In this document: piece after piece, positions 1 through 7,635 of the stretch | Layout: each line of letters begins with the position of its first letter | How positions within the stretch are numbered: the stretch's first letter is position 1 | DNA from: Methanobacteriota archaeon | GTDB taxonomy: Archaea > Halobacteriota > Methanocellia > Methanocellales > Methanocellaceae | Length of the DNA stretch: 17,095 nucleotides | Direction of reading: 5' to 3' | Assembly: GCA_023436075.1 (NCBI GenBank) | Contig: JAEZKS010000076.1 | Coordinates: 1 to 17,095 of the forward strand | The notes under the pieces: generated by a model | Told to the model about the DNA's origin: nothing | Seen by the model: only the letters and a program-made list of their open reading frames with translations | Database searches by the model: none | Translations under genes and position numbers: made by a program

Positions 1-90
1 ACATACGAGAACATACGCAATAAAAGTTTAAATAGTTATGCAACTAACTATAATGTTCTTCCTGGCTCCCGAGCGCCCTGGCTCATTCCT

Positions 91-249
91 TAAAAATCGT
101 GCTCCGCAGCTCCTTTACCTCCTGATCTCTACCATGGCTCAGTAAACCTCCTGAGCTCAACGACGGGAGCCATGGAGGACAGGGAGCTCAGGTAGAGCAC
201 AGGAGGAAAAAGGAGCACAGGAGCCGGGGAGCCGGGGATACGATTTTTA
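91..249. repeat. Long imperfect inverted repeat (hairpin/cruciform), copy 1
   Basis: The outer arms are perfect 10-mers: TAAAAATCGT at 91-100 and its complement at 240-249. Inside them, 109-133 pairs imperfectly with 191-216 (core CCTCCTG and CTCTACC against GGTAGAG and CAGGAGG), and ATGGCTC at 134-140 pairs with GAGCCAT at 167-173. The GAGCTC sites at 153-158 and 184-189 allow alternative pairing. The right arm (190-223) matches 14797-14830 at 31 of 34 positions, so this is one copy of a dispersed element. I see no coding frame in it. Its role is unknown; it could act as a structured RNA, a terminator of an upstream gene outside the window, or a MITE-like remnant. Confidence 0.75.
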
Positions 250-325
250 TGGTTCCTTGAAATGTTTCAGGATACGAAGCACTGCCTCGAAAAATCGTCG
301 CTCAACTCTGCCCCGGTACACAAAA

Positions 326-402
326 CGCGCGCGTGACCGGGCCGTCGGGCCCTCGCGTTCAGGTCTCGGGCCTCGCGTTCAGGTCTCGGGCCCTCGCGTT
401 CA
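326..402. repeat. CGCGCG-headed tandem repeat, site A
   Basis: A GC-rich head (326-342, containing CGCGCGTGACCGGG) is followed by about 2.8 tandem units of 20-21 bp: 345-365, 366-385 (one C shorter) and 386-402. Each unit carries TCGGGCCTC or TCGGGCCCTC followed by GCGTTCA. The same head-plus-units design recurs in reverse orientation at 11711-11788 and as a shorter copy at 15020-15046. It ends about 10 bp before the mch TATA-like box. It is too short and its spacing too small for a CRISPR array. Confidence 0.8.
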
Positions 403-412
403 ATTTCAAGGA

Positions 413-470
413 AGACTATAATCGAAACATCTAAAGCCTATTGCAGGCATTTACTTCTCAGGTGATACCA
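413..470 (+). promoter_or_regulatory. mch promoter and ribosome binding site
   Basis: ACTATAATC at about 414-422 is a plausible archaeal TATA box. It predicts a transcript start near 444 and a leader of roughly 27 nt. AGGTGAT at 460-466 is a good anti-16S match 4 nt before the TTG at 471. This supports TTG 471 as the start over the more upstream TTG at 441, which has no such site and would lie at or before the predicted transcript start. Confidence 0.55.
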
Positions 471-1427
471 TTGATTAGCATCAACGAACTTGCCTATTAT
501 ATTGTCGAGGACATGCTCGACATGGCGGAGGACTACAAGGTCGAACCCACGACCCTCGGCAACGACTCCGTCGTCATCGACTGCGGCGTCAAGGCGAAGG
601 CCGGCTACGAGGCCGGACTGCTGCTCACGCAGATCTGCATGGGCGGCCTCGCCAGCACCAATATCACGCAGAGGAAACTGAAGCGCGAGATCAATTACCC
701 GTTCATCGAGGTCTCCACGGACCACCCGGCCATCGCCTGCCTGGCAGCCCAGAAGGCCGGATGGCGCATCTCTCAGGACGGCTACTTCGCCATGGGATCC
801 GGCCCGGCCAGGGCGCTTGCCCTCAAGCCCAAGCACACCTACGAAGTCATCGAGTACGAGGACGACTACGACTTCGCGGTCATCGTGCTTGAAGCGGACA
901 AGCTCCCGAACGAGAAGGTCATGGACTACATCGCCACCGAGTGCGGCGTGGACGCCTCCAGCGTAGTCGCGCTCGTCGCCCCGACCAACAGCCCCGTCGG
1001 CTCGATCCAGATCGCGGGCCGTGTCGTCGAGATGGCGATCTACAAGCTCGCCGAGCTTGGCTTCGACACGAGGCACATCGTCAGCGCCTTAGGCAGCGCG
1101 CCCATCCCGCCAGTCAAGAAGGACCCGGCAGTCGCCATGGGAACGACCAACGACGCGTCGATTTACCACGGCTCTGTCACGCTCAACGTCAATGGCGGCG
1201 GCATCAAGGACTACGTGGCCAAGATCCCGTCGAAGACCTCCAAGGACTACGGCAGGCCGTTCTACACGGTGTTCAAGGAAGCCAAGTTCGACTTCTACAA
1301 GCTTGACCCGTCCATCTTCGCGCCCGCTGAGGTCGTAGTCAACGATATCTCGACCGGGGAGACGTACGTCTCGGGCGAGGTCAACGCTGACGTGACGCTG
1401 GAGTCGTTCGGGTTAACGAAGTTATAA
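471..1427 (+). CDS. mch: Methenyltetrahydromethanopterin cyclohydrolase
   Basis: Mch reversibly hydrolyses N5,N10-methenyl-tetrahydromethanopterin to N5-formyl-tetrahydromethanopterin in the cytoplasm, a central C1 step of methanogenesis from CO2 (or of methyl oxidation). The 318-residue product is the usual family length. It begins LISINELAYYIVEDML, the typical Mch N-terminus, and shows Mch-like stretches such as DCGVKAKAGYEAG, the FAMGSGPARAL segment and the NDASIYHG segment. The TTG start at 471 is chosen because AGGTGAT sits 4 nt upstream and because it gives the normal Mch N-terminus; the same frame is open back to TTG 441. A T-run follows the stop. The gene stands alone, which is common for mch. 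I am very sure of the family. This gene is also the main evidence that the host makes or oxidises methane-pathway C1 units. Confidence 0.96.
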   Translation: MISINELAYYIVEDMLDMAEDYKVEPTTLGNDSVVIDCGVKAKAGYEAGLLLTQICMGGLASTNITQRKLKREINYPFIEVSTDHPAIACLAAQKAGWRISQDGYFAMGSGPARALALKPKHTYEVIEYEDDYDFAVIVLEADKLPNEKVMDYIATECGVDASSVVALVAPTNSPVGSIQIAGRVVEMAIYKLAELGFDTRHIVSALGSAPIPPVKKDPAVAMGTTNDASIYHGSVTLNVNGGGIKDYVAKIPSKTSKDYGRPFYTVFKEAKFDFYKLDPSIFAPAEVVVNDISTGETYVSGEVNADVTLESFGLTKL

Positions 1428-1429
1428 AA

Positions 1430-1452
1430 CCTTTTTTAACTTTCCCATTTTT
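1430..1452 (+). terminator. T-rich terminator after mch
   Basis: Two nucleotides after the mch stop there is a run of six T (1432-1437), followed by further T-rich DNA to 1452. There is no stem-loop. This is the usual form of intrinsic archaeal termination. Confidence 0.5.
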
Positions 1453-1491
1453 CGCTGGATAATCAAGGGCATTAACAGATGCTGTCAAAAT

Positions 1492-1501
1492 CTATATTTA
1501 A
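1492..1501 (+). promoter_or_regulatory. TATA box of the propeller-HTH regulator gene
   Basis: CTATATTTAA is centred about 36 bp before the ATG at 1532. That spacing predicts a transcript with almost no leader. No Shine-Dalgarno-like site lies before the ATG, in agreement with leaderless translation. Confidence 0.6.
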
Positions 1502-1531
1502 GCTCTGGCTATTGGTCAGATAGGCGATTGC

Positions 1532-3649
1532 ATGGAAAGAGTCCAGATCTTCGGGGCTGCGCTGATCACAGCGTTCGTATTTCTCTCCGTAATGCTATAT
1601 TGCGGGATAACGAACGGCAACGCAGCCGTAGAGAAAGGATGGTCGCTCTCGCTTGATGCGAGCCCTGATATGTACTACACGGGCAGTAACATTCACATTG
1701 GCGGCGATCAGACCTGCTATGTATCCAGCGCAAATGAGATCAATGCTATAGGCGCGGACGGCAAGTTGAAATGGAGCTTTTATTCTAACCTTTCGGCACC
1801 GGACATAACAGGCAATACGAGCGTCGTCCTGAGCGCAGCGGACAGAAACGGCTGGCTGTACGTCGTCATGACCCCGACGGCAGGCAACATAGCCAGGGGC
1901 ATGCCCGAGATCATAGCTATTTCCCCTGATGGGAAGATAGGATGGAACGTGCCGCTGGGCGTTCCTGCGTACGAAGCTAGTTTGACAATCGTCGGCGACT
2001 GGATTTACATACAGAGCTACGGGTTCAACCAGTACAGCGGGAACCTGAAAGTTCTCAACCTATGTGGAAAGGCGATCTGGGAAACTGGAGATGCGGACGT
2101 CTCTGCGGTCGATCTGGAAGGAAACGTATACGTTCTGGCCGGCTCCGACTTGAGAGCGTACTTGCCGGACGGCTCAATGCTCTGGACGACCACAGTGCCG
2201 ATCAGCCGTAACGCCCACAGTCCGGCATCGGCCAGCACGCTGTCCGCCAGGAACAACACGATTTACCTGTGGATGGAACTGGGAACAGCGGCATACGAAG
2301 CGAATGGCAGTCTCAGGTGGCTTAAACCTCACGATTTGCATTCAACGGCGTTCGAGGGATTCGACGGAAAAGATCGGATGTACCTCGACCACATGGCCGG
2401 CGACTCAGTAAACAGGCAGTACTTGATCATCAGCCCGGACGGGACAGAAGTCAATGCCACTCTCCCGGAATTAAGGGCAGATAACAGCCGCAGCACTATC
2501 AGCCTGTCCGACGGCATCCTGTATTACCTCCTCCAGAATCCCGCTGACGGCAACCCGACGGACAGTCTTGATAGCTACACACTGGTCGCATACGATGTCC
2601 TCAGCGAGCAAAAACTCTGGAGCTACGCCACGAGCCTGAGCAACGCCCGTACGGCGACTCTGAACGAATCCAATGCGATCAACGTCATGTACTATTACGA
2701 CGTCGGCGAAGTGATAAGGGATAACCGTCTGACACCCACTCTATGGTACCAGTCGAAAGGCGTGGCCCCGGGGACTGTAGAGATCAGGAACCGCTCGCAG
2801 CCAACCATCGTCAGCAGCAACGGCCTCGTCTGCTTTAGCTACTGGGCGTACAAGTATGAGTACCCGCTGTTCTTCGATCGGACGCCATGCACGTACGCCG
2901 GTGGCGCGTTCGCAGTCGACCGGGAAGGGCATCTGCTCTGGGAGAGGTCCATAGATTCCTACGTGACTTCGATGGACATGATGAATGGTACGATAGTCTA
3001 TCAGACAGGCGACGGGAGGGTATCGTCGACCGGCGTCAGCGTGATAGCTGGCCTGATCGCTGCGGCAACCTACCTCTTTTTCCAGTTCTTTTCAATGGGG
3101 ACCGTTGCAAGGGCGAAAGCTCGTCTGGACAAAAACGAGAAAAGGGTCAAAGTCCTGCAATTCATTGTGGACCGCCCCGGCTCGACATTACATGAGATCG
3201 CCAAGAACACCGGAGTTAACGTAGGAACAGCCCGATACCACCTCTTTGTCCTGTCGCTCAACCACAAAATCATGGCCCATGTCGACGACACAAAGTTCGT
3301 ACGATACTTCAGGAATTCCGGTGCCTATTCCGAAGAAGAGAGGGAAATCATCGGCCTGTGCAGGAGAGAGACTCTCCGAAGCGTGCTATCGGCCATCACA
3401 AGCCGGGAAGGACTCACAAACGTCGAAATCGCGGAGATGCTCGGGGTACAGGAAAGCGCTGTGAGCAGGGCCCTGCGAGAGCTCGTCTCGAGGAACGTAG
3501 TCCGTAAGACCGCTTGCGATAGAGACCGTCCGGCATATTCGATAGAGGAAAAATACATGCCGGTCGTGGAGGCTGTCCTAAAAGGCCTGGATGCCGAACA
3601 GCCACGCCAGAGTAAGCTGCTCGATACTTCGACAATTTTTGAAGTATAG
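1532..3649 (+). CDS. Membrane-anchored PQQ-like beta-propeller sensor with two cytoplasmic winged-helix domains
   Basis: The 705-residue protein has a hydrophobic N-terminal segment (about 6-24). A large domain follows with eight PQQ-type blade signatures of the form A(I/Y)xxDGxxxW, for example INAIGADGKLKW, IIAISPDGKIGW, LRAYLPDGSMLW and AFAVDREGHLLW. A transmembrane helix lies at about 501-519, followed by a basic stretch. Two winged-helix domains come last: one at about 529-590 (TLHEIAKNTGVNVGTARYHL) and one at about 612-685 (TNVEIAEMLGVQESAVSRAL). The paired HTH part resembles archaeal two-HTH regulators of the COG3398 type. By inference the propeller lies outside the membrane and the HTH domains inside, making a one-component transmembrane transcription regulator. 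The ligand and target are not visible. The ATG sits at a leaderless distance from a TATA box. Confidence 0.8.
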   Translation: MERVQIFGAALITAFVFLSVMLYCGITNGNAAVEKGWSLSLDASPDMYYTGSNIHIGGDQTCYVSSANEINAIGADGKLKWSFYSNLSAPDITGNTSVVLSAADRNGWLYVVMTPTAGNIARGMPEIIAISPDGKIGWNVPLGVPAYEASLTIVGDWIYIQSYGFNQYSGNLKVLNLCGKAIWETGDADVSAVDLEGNVYVLAGSDLRAYLPDGSMLWTTTVPISRNAHSPASASTLSARNNTIYLWMELGTAAYEANGSLRWLKPHDLHSTAFEGFDGKDRMYLDHMAGDSVNRQYLIISPDGTEVNATLPELRADNSRSTISLSDGILYYLLQNPADGNPTDSLDSYTLVAYDVLSEQKLWSYATSLSNARTATLNESNAINVMYYYDVGEVIRDNRLTPTLWYQSKGVAPGTVEIRNRSQPTIVSSNGLVCFSYWAYKYEYPLFFDRTPCTYAGGAFAVDREGHLLWERSIDSYVTSMDMMNGTIVYQTGDGRVSSTGVSVIAGLIAAATYLFFQFFSMGTVARAKARLDKNEKRVKVLQFIVDRPGSTLHEIAKNTGVNVGTARYHLFVLSLNHKIMAHVDDTKFVRYFRNSGAYSEEEREIIGLCRRETLRSVLSAITSREGLTNVEIAEMLGVQESAVSRALRELVSRNVVRKTACDRDRPAYSIEEKYMPVVEAVLKGLDAEQPRQSKLLDTSTIFEV

Positions 3650-3662
3650 TGTCACACTTGCA

Positions 3663-3676
3663 TAATAAAAAATTGA
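3663..3676 (-). terminator. T-rich terminator of the Gly/Phe-rich protein gene
   Basis: On the minus strand an AATTTTTTATT tract follows the stop of the gene at 3694-4002. It lies in the 44-bp gap between two convergent genes. Confidence 0.4.
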
Positions 3677-3693
3677 TTGGCCCCATGCGGGAC

Positions 3694-4002
3694 TTAACAC
3701 CAGCCTCCGAACGGTAACCCTAATCCCCCGAACGGAAGCCCGAACCCGCAGCCACCCAGGGCCAGGCTGCCAATTACGCCGAATGTCAGGCCAAGCACCG
3801 AGTCGATCATCGACAGGCCGAGACCGACAATACTGCTGAACGGGTCTGCAAAGCCAAATCCGACAGGCCCCGGTCCAAAGCCACCGAAAGGCGCCCCGAA
3901 GCCGCCTATCGGCCCATCGAAAAATCCTTGAGCGAGAGCCGGGGCGATCATTACCACTATTGCCAGGATAGCCCCTGCTGATGTTATCAATTCTTTACGC
4001 AT
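3694..4002 (-). CDS. Small Gly/Phe-rich secreted protein
   Basis: I recognise no family. The 102-residue product starts MRKELITSAGAILAIVVMI and has a clear signal peptide with an ALA-QG cleavage site near residue 25. The mature part is dominated by G, F, P and L, with repeated FGGFG, GLPFGG and GFGF motifs, a central hydrophobic stretch (SSIVGLGLSMIDSVLGLTFGVIGSLALGG) and two Cys, one of them the last residue. This composition suggests a surface or envelope protein that self-associates; that is inference. ATG 4002 is preferred to TTG 4008 because GGGGGATGA lies 7 nt before the ATG and only 1 nt before the TTG. An AAGTTTAAG TATA-like box sits at about 4044-4052. The gene converges on the regulator gene with a 44-bp gap. 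Confidence 0.7.
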   Translation of the reverse strand: MRKELITSAGAILAIVVMIAPALAQGFFDGPIGGFGAPFGGFGPGPVGFGFADPFSSIVGLGLSMIDSVLGLTFGVIGSLALGGCGFGLPFGGLGLPFGGWC

Positions 4003-4012
4003 AACCAATTCA

Positions 4013-4372
4013 TCCCCCTACAATGATGAGAGAGCGAATTGTTAAGTTTAAGATGATTGCCGGAACGAGCGAAAATATCTACATAGTCACTGATAAGAGA
4101 CGAGCAACTTTCGCAGAGACACGATCAACCGCCGCTTATACACGAGCAATCGTTGCGGTCGCGCACGTGGAGCCACGACAGGTCTGACGACGAGACAAGA
4201 GCTGTTTTTCACCGTCTTATACCAGACTATTAGCCCGGTCGTCGATGTATGGTTTTGCAATGGCCGATCCGACGTGCTTCGGCATGATCAATGGGAGAGG
4301 TCTGTGTGCGTTGCGCAAAAATCGACGAACAGATTTATCAAAACACTTTCACACAACTCCCATGGTGTACGT
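4013..4372. other. Intergenic region between divergent genes
   Basis: This 360-bp stretch separates the divergently transcribed Gly/Phe-rich protein gene and the HdeD-like gene. It holds a TATA-like AAGTTTAAG (4044-4052) for the minus-strand gene and GATTTATCA (about 4332-4340), 36 bp before the ATG at 4373. Open frames run through 4245-4372, but their codons lack any family signature and lie upstream of the predicted transcript start, so I treat them as non-coding. I see no RNA gene or repeat. Confidence 0.5.
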
Positions 4373-4954
4373 ATGGTGGATTATGCTAGTAATTATTCGG
4401 ATATGGGGTTTCCGTCATGGAACGTCGCCTGGTGGGACATCCTCTTGCGAGGGATCATAGCAATCGGGTTCGGGCTGGCGCTTCTGTTCTGGCCAGGCAT
4501 ATCGCTAAAGGTCTTCCTGCTGCTATTTGCAGCGTTCGCGTTCTTCGACGGCATACTGATGCTGCTGCAGATGGTGACCATCAAGGACGGGAGGTGGCTC
4601 GGGCGGCTCCTGCACGGCGTGATCGCGCTGGCAGCGGCGGCTGCGGCAGTCATGCTGCCCGGGTGGACTCTGCTGGTAATCGCGCTCCTGCTAGGCATTT
4701 ACTGGATCATCACCGGCATCCTTCAGATTGCCACGGCGATCGACTTCCGCAAGGTCATGAAAGGAGAGCTACTGCTGATAGCGGCGGGCATCCTCTCGCT
4801 GATCGTGGGAATGATACTGTTGGTCCACCCATTCGTCGGGCTCATCGCCCTTGCCCAGGTGATCGGCATCTTCAGCATCGCGTCGGGCATTATCCTGATG
4901 GTGCTGGCGGCCAAGCTGGCGCTGACGCCTCATGGGGCACCGGCCGCGGCATAA
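4373..4954 (+). CDS. HdeD-like (DUF308) integral membrane protein
   Basis: The 193-residue protein has six hydrophobic helices packed in pairs with short loops, as in the HdeD/DUF308 family. The first begins at WWDILLRGIIAIGFGLALLF; later segments repeat the pattern of helix, (W/F)P, helix, and include GIYWIITGILQIATAIDFRK, typical of the family. In bacteria HdeD is linked to acid resistance, but the archaeal members have no firm function. ATG 4373 (MVDYASN) is chosen over ATG 4274 because a TATA-like box sits 36 bp upstream and the extra 33 residues have no membrane or family character. It ends 2 bp before the convergent transporter stop codon, leaving no room for separate terminators. Confidence 0.8.
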   Translation: MVDYASNYSDMGFPSWNVAWWDILLRGIIAIGFGLALLFWPGISLKVFLLLFAAFAFFDGILMLLQMVTIKDGRWLGRLLHGVIALAAAAAAVMLPGWTLLVIALLLGIYWIITGILQIATAIDFRKVMKGELLLIAAGILSLIVGMILLVHPFVGLIALAQVIGIFSIASGIILMVLAAKLALTPHGAPAAA

Positions 4955-4956
4955 AA

Positions 4957-6219
4957 TCAGATCAAGCCGGGGAATATGCTGGTGATCACCAGCACGATCG
5001 TCAGCAAGGTCATGGCGATCGTCAATCCCCATGAAAAATAGTTGTATATCCTGCCGTTAGTGTAGCTGCCCATCAGCTTCTTGTTGTTAACGAGCAGGAG
5101 CATGAACACCAGAATGAACGGCAACAGCATGCCATTCAATACCTGGGATAGCACCATGATGGTGATCAGCGGCGCGCCCGGTATGAGGATGAACGCTGCG
5201 CCGAATACGATGAGCAGCGTGTACAGCGCATAAAACTGCGGCGCGTCCCGGAACGTTTTATCGATGCCCGAGTCCCAGCCCATGCCTTCGCAGACCGTGT
5301 AAGCGGTCGCCAGCGGGAGGATGGACGCGGCGAATACCGATGCGTTGAACAGGCCGAAGGCGAACAGCCACCCGCTGTATTGTCCTGCCAGCGGCACCAG
5401 CGCCAGCGCCGCTTCTGCGGCAGTCTCGACCTCCAGGCCTTTCTCGAAAATGGTGGCCGCGCTGGTCAGTATGATGAAGAAAGCTACCAGCGCCGTGACC
5501 ATGCAACCGATGATCACGTCCCACTTCGTATACTTGTACTCGGACGGCTTCACGCCCTTTTCTACCACGGCGGACTGGATGTAGAACTGCATCCATGGCG
5601 CGATAGTGGTGCCGACCAGACCTATCACCATGCCGATGTAGCCGGGGTCCAGGTTGATCGTCGGCACCACTGACTTCGAGGCGACCGCCCCCCAGTCCGG
5701 ATGTGCCAGCAGACCGGAAATGATATAGGTCACGTAGAAGCTGCTGGCTACGAGAAAGATCTTCTCTACGATGCTGTGGGTCCCTTTGACCACCAGTATC
5801 CAGACGAGAGCGGCGGCAATCGGGACGGCAATATACTTGCTGACACCGAAGATCTCCATGCTCGCCGCCACACCGGCGAAATTGGCCATTGTGTTGCCCA
5901 GGTTGGCGACGATGAGCACGAGGATCAGCAGTACGGTCAGCCGGACGCCGAAGTTCTCCCGGATCAGGTCCGACAGGCCCTTGCCGGTGATCACGCCCAT
6001 CCGGGCGCCCATCTCCTGCACCATAACTAAGGCAATAGTGATCGGGATCAGCGTCCAGAGCAGGCTGAAGCCGAAGTGGGCGCCCGCTATGGTATAGGTC
6101 GTAATGCCGCCGGCGTCGTTGTCCACGCTGGCCGTGATGATGCCCGGGCCAATGACCGAGAGAAAAAGAGCAATGCGCTTCCAGCCGATGCCGGAGAACA
6201 TATGTTTTGGCAGCGTCAA
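4957..6219 (-). CDS. Nramp-family (SLC11-like) divalent cation transporter with a non-canonical metal site
   Basis: The 420-residue membrane protein has about 11 helices. TM1 is recognisable as Nramp (GPGIITASVDNDAGGITTY), and the TM2-3 loop carries the family signature QEMGARMGVITGKGLSDLIRE. Two metal-site motifs differ from classical MntH/Nramp. The TM1 DPGN is replaced by DNDA (33-36), and the TM6 MPHN is replaced by APWM (207-210), so the metal-coordinating methionine is alanine. Loss of that Met is a hallmark of Nramp-related transporters that carry Mg2+ or Mn2+ rather than softer metals; the substrate here is therefore inferred as Mg2+ or Mn2+. The TTG start at 6219 is supported by GGTGA about 6 nt upstream; ATG 6201 is an alternative. 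It lies 37 bp after the SWIM gene on the same strand and may be co-transcribed with it. Confidence 0.88.
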   Translation of the reverse strand: MTLPKHMFSGIGWKRIALFLSVIGPGIITASVDNDAGGITTYTIAGAHFGFSLLWTLIPITIALVMVQEMGARMGVITGKGLSDLIRENFGVRLTVLLILVLIVANLGNTMANFAGVAASMEIFGVSKYIAVPIAAALVWILVVKGTHSIVEKIFLVASSFYVTYIISGLLAHPDWGAVASKSVVPTINLDPGYIGMVIGLVGTTIAPWMQFYIQSAVVEKGVKPSEYKYTKWDVIIGCMVTALVAFFIILTSAATIFEKGLEVETAAEAALALVPLAGQYSGWLFAFGLFNASVFAASILPLATAYTVCEGMGWDSGIDKTFRDAPQFYALYTLLIVFGAAFILIPGAPLITIMVLSQVLNGMLLPFILVFMLLLVNNKKLMGSYTNGRIYNYFSWGLTIAMTLLTIVLVITSIFPGLI

Positions 6220-6256
6220 GACGGTTCACCGCCGACTTGCGTGACGACGATTTCCA

Positions 6257-7303
6257 TCAGGTCCCCGATGTCCCGGACGGCCCTGACAGCCCGATCTGCC
6301 GCCCGCTTCCGCGGATGATTTCAGTCCTGAGCTCCGACAGCCTCCGCACCCGCTCGTCGAGGTACTCATGCTCCTCGGAGTATAGCGATCCGGTGTTGAT
6401 CAGGCTCCGCCTGTAGTCGGCCACCCGGAGATCGATGGTATTGACCATGAACCGACCTTCATTCAACTGCAACGTGATGTCACGCAGAAACTCCCTGACC
6501 GGTCCATCCAGCCCCCACTCCGCGTCCATATACCAGTCTACGGCCCCGGTCAACAACGAACGGCGACGACTTTCGTCCTTCGTTTTAAGGAAAGCATCAC
6601 CGAGCGTCTCAAGTGCGGCCCCGAAGAAGTTCCTCATCAGGCCGTCGGCGTCATCGAGCTTCGTATAACCGGCAATGACCGCATCGATGACCGGCGCGAT
6701 GACAGACATCGCCGTGCCTGCATCTCCGGACCGGAGCAAGTCGGCTGCGTACTCACGGAAGATCTCTAGCTTCTTGACGATCTCGCGCACGTTGAGGTAA
6801 TCGGCATATTCCTCCGAAAAAACAGCCCCCAGTTCCCGGTCCAGGAACTCCGGGAGTTCAGCCCGTGGCATCAGCCTCAAGTTGATCACGTAGACCACGT
6901 CAGGGTCGTACCGGATCATGTCAATGACGATCTCGACGATTTCATCCCGGCTGAGCCGCTTCAGCATCTCCTCGCTTCGGCCCAGGTCCTTGAACATGCC
7001 CGGACGCTTCACCCATGCATATAGCAGGGCCGCTATGTGCTTGCAGTATCCGAACGCGTACGGGCACGTACAGGAAGCGACGACGTTGCCGTCCCGCACC
7101 TCGATGCTGATGTGATACTCTTCGGGCACTGTGCCCTTGACGTCTGCCATCAGATTGTTATGATAGACGATGGCACGCTTTACCCGTCCTTCCAGAAAGT
7201 ATTCCTTGCCTCGCTCGTAAATCCGCGATTCGAACAGGCGGACTATTTCAGACTCAGTCAGCTTTCTCAGGCCCGTTTCGGCGGTGGTGCCGGCTGCATG
7301 CAT
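6257..7303 (-). CDS. SWIM zinc-finger protein
   Basis: The 348-residue cytoplasmic protein carries a SWIM motif, CxCx6CxH, at residues 78-89 (CTCPYAFGYCKH), preceded by the usual SWIM-protein N-terminus (RIYERGKEYFLEGRV, then strands ending SIEVRDGNVVASC). SWIM fingers bind zinc and are thought to mediate DNA or protein contacts. The remaining 250 residues are mostly helical, without a helicase or transposase motif, so this is a stand-alone archaeal type. Its role is unknown. ATG 7303 is the only good start, but no clear Shine-Dalgarno site precedes it and the upstream DNA is AT-rich (ATTATATTA at about 7310-7318). It sits 41 bp after the DUF2769-like gene and 37 bp before the transporter gene, all on the minus strand. 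Confidence 0.85.
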   Translation of the reverse strand: MHAAGTTAETGLRKLTESEIVRLFESRIYERGKEYFLEGRVKRAIVYHNNLMADVKGTVPEEYHISIEVRDGNVVASCTCPYAFGYCKHIAALLYAWVKRPGMFKDLGRSEEMLKRLSRDEIVEIVIDMIRYDPDVVYVINLRLMPRAELPEFLDRELGAVFSEEYADYLNVREIVKKLEIFREYAADLLRSGDAGTAMSVIAPVIDAVIAGYTKLDDADGLMRNFFGAALETLGDAFLKTKDESRRRSLLTGAVDWYMDAEWGLDGPVREFLRDITLQLNEGRFMVNTIDLRVADYRRSLINTGSLYSEEHEYLDERVRRLSELRTEIIRGSGRQIGLSGPSGTSGT

Positions 7304-7344
7304 GTTATGTAATATAATTTTCTAAGGATAAAAACACTGGCGCA

Positions 7345-7602
7345 TTATTTTGCCTTGCCATAAGCGCAGAAGTACATGTCCTTGAGCTTGTACTCTTTGT
7401 ACACCGGGCAGCCTGCCGGACAGAGGCATCCTTCCATCTCGATCTTTTTACCACTCTTGCCACGGCCGCAGTACTGCTTCGGGTCATTGTTGCCCGGATA
7501 GCTGGGGCACATATGACAGATACAATTAGCAGTGTTAACGTCGTTCACAGGCGGACTGGTCACGCTATGCAGACTGGTCATACTACGTAATTTCGCAGCC
7601 AT
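7345..7602 (-). CDS. DUF2769-like Cys-rich small protein
   Basis: The 85-residue protein has eight cysteines at 27, 29, 32, 45, 59, 61, 65 and 79, in the order CICHMCPSYPG, a lone Cys, GCLCPAGCPV and YFCAYG. This spacing fits the DUF2769 proteins common in methanogens, probably binding zinc or an iron-sulfur cluster; both the ligand and the function are unknown. The start is uncertain. ATG 7602 gives the full frame, but a TTTTTATT tract at about 7605-7612 would place a leaderless start nearer the second Met at 7581, and the first 20 residues show no conserved feature. It lies 33 bp after the radical SAM gene on the same strand. Confidence 0.7.
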   Translation of the reverse strand: MAAKLRSMTSLHSVTSPPVNDVNTANCICHMCPSYPGNNDPKQYCGRGKSGKKIEMEGCLCPAGCPVYKEYKLKDMYFCAYGKAK

Positions 7603-7635
7603 AAATAAAAAAGTGATTCACAGAGGCCGCGAGCA

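Noticed and set aside
326..402. Possible CRISPR array
   Set aside because: Units are 20-21 bp, tandem, without unique spacers; no cas genes in the window.
438..1076. 212-residue minus-strand frame opposite mch
   Set aside because: Antisense shadow of a strongly conserved gene in GC-rich DNA; no family features.
4274..4372. N-terminal extension of the HdeD-like protein
   Set aside because: Upstream of the predicted transcript start and unlike the family; ATG 4373 fits promoter spacing.
4417..5034. 205-residue plus-strand frame across the HdeD-like gene
   Set aside because: Arg/His/Gly-rich out-of-frame translation of the membrane protein gene, extending into the convergent transporter gene.
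5643..5651. DPG sequence in the Nramp-like protein (residues 191-193) as the DPGN motif
   Set aside because: It lies in the loop before TM6, not in TM1; the TM1 position reads DNDA.
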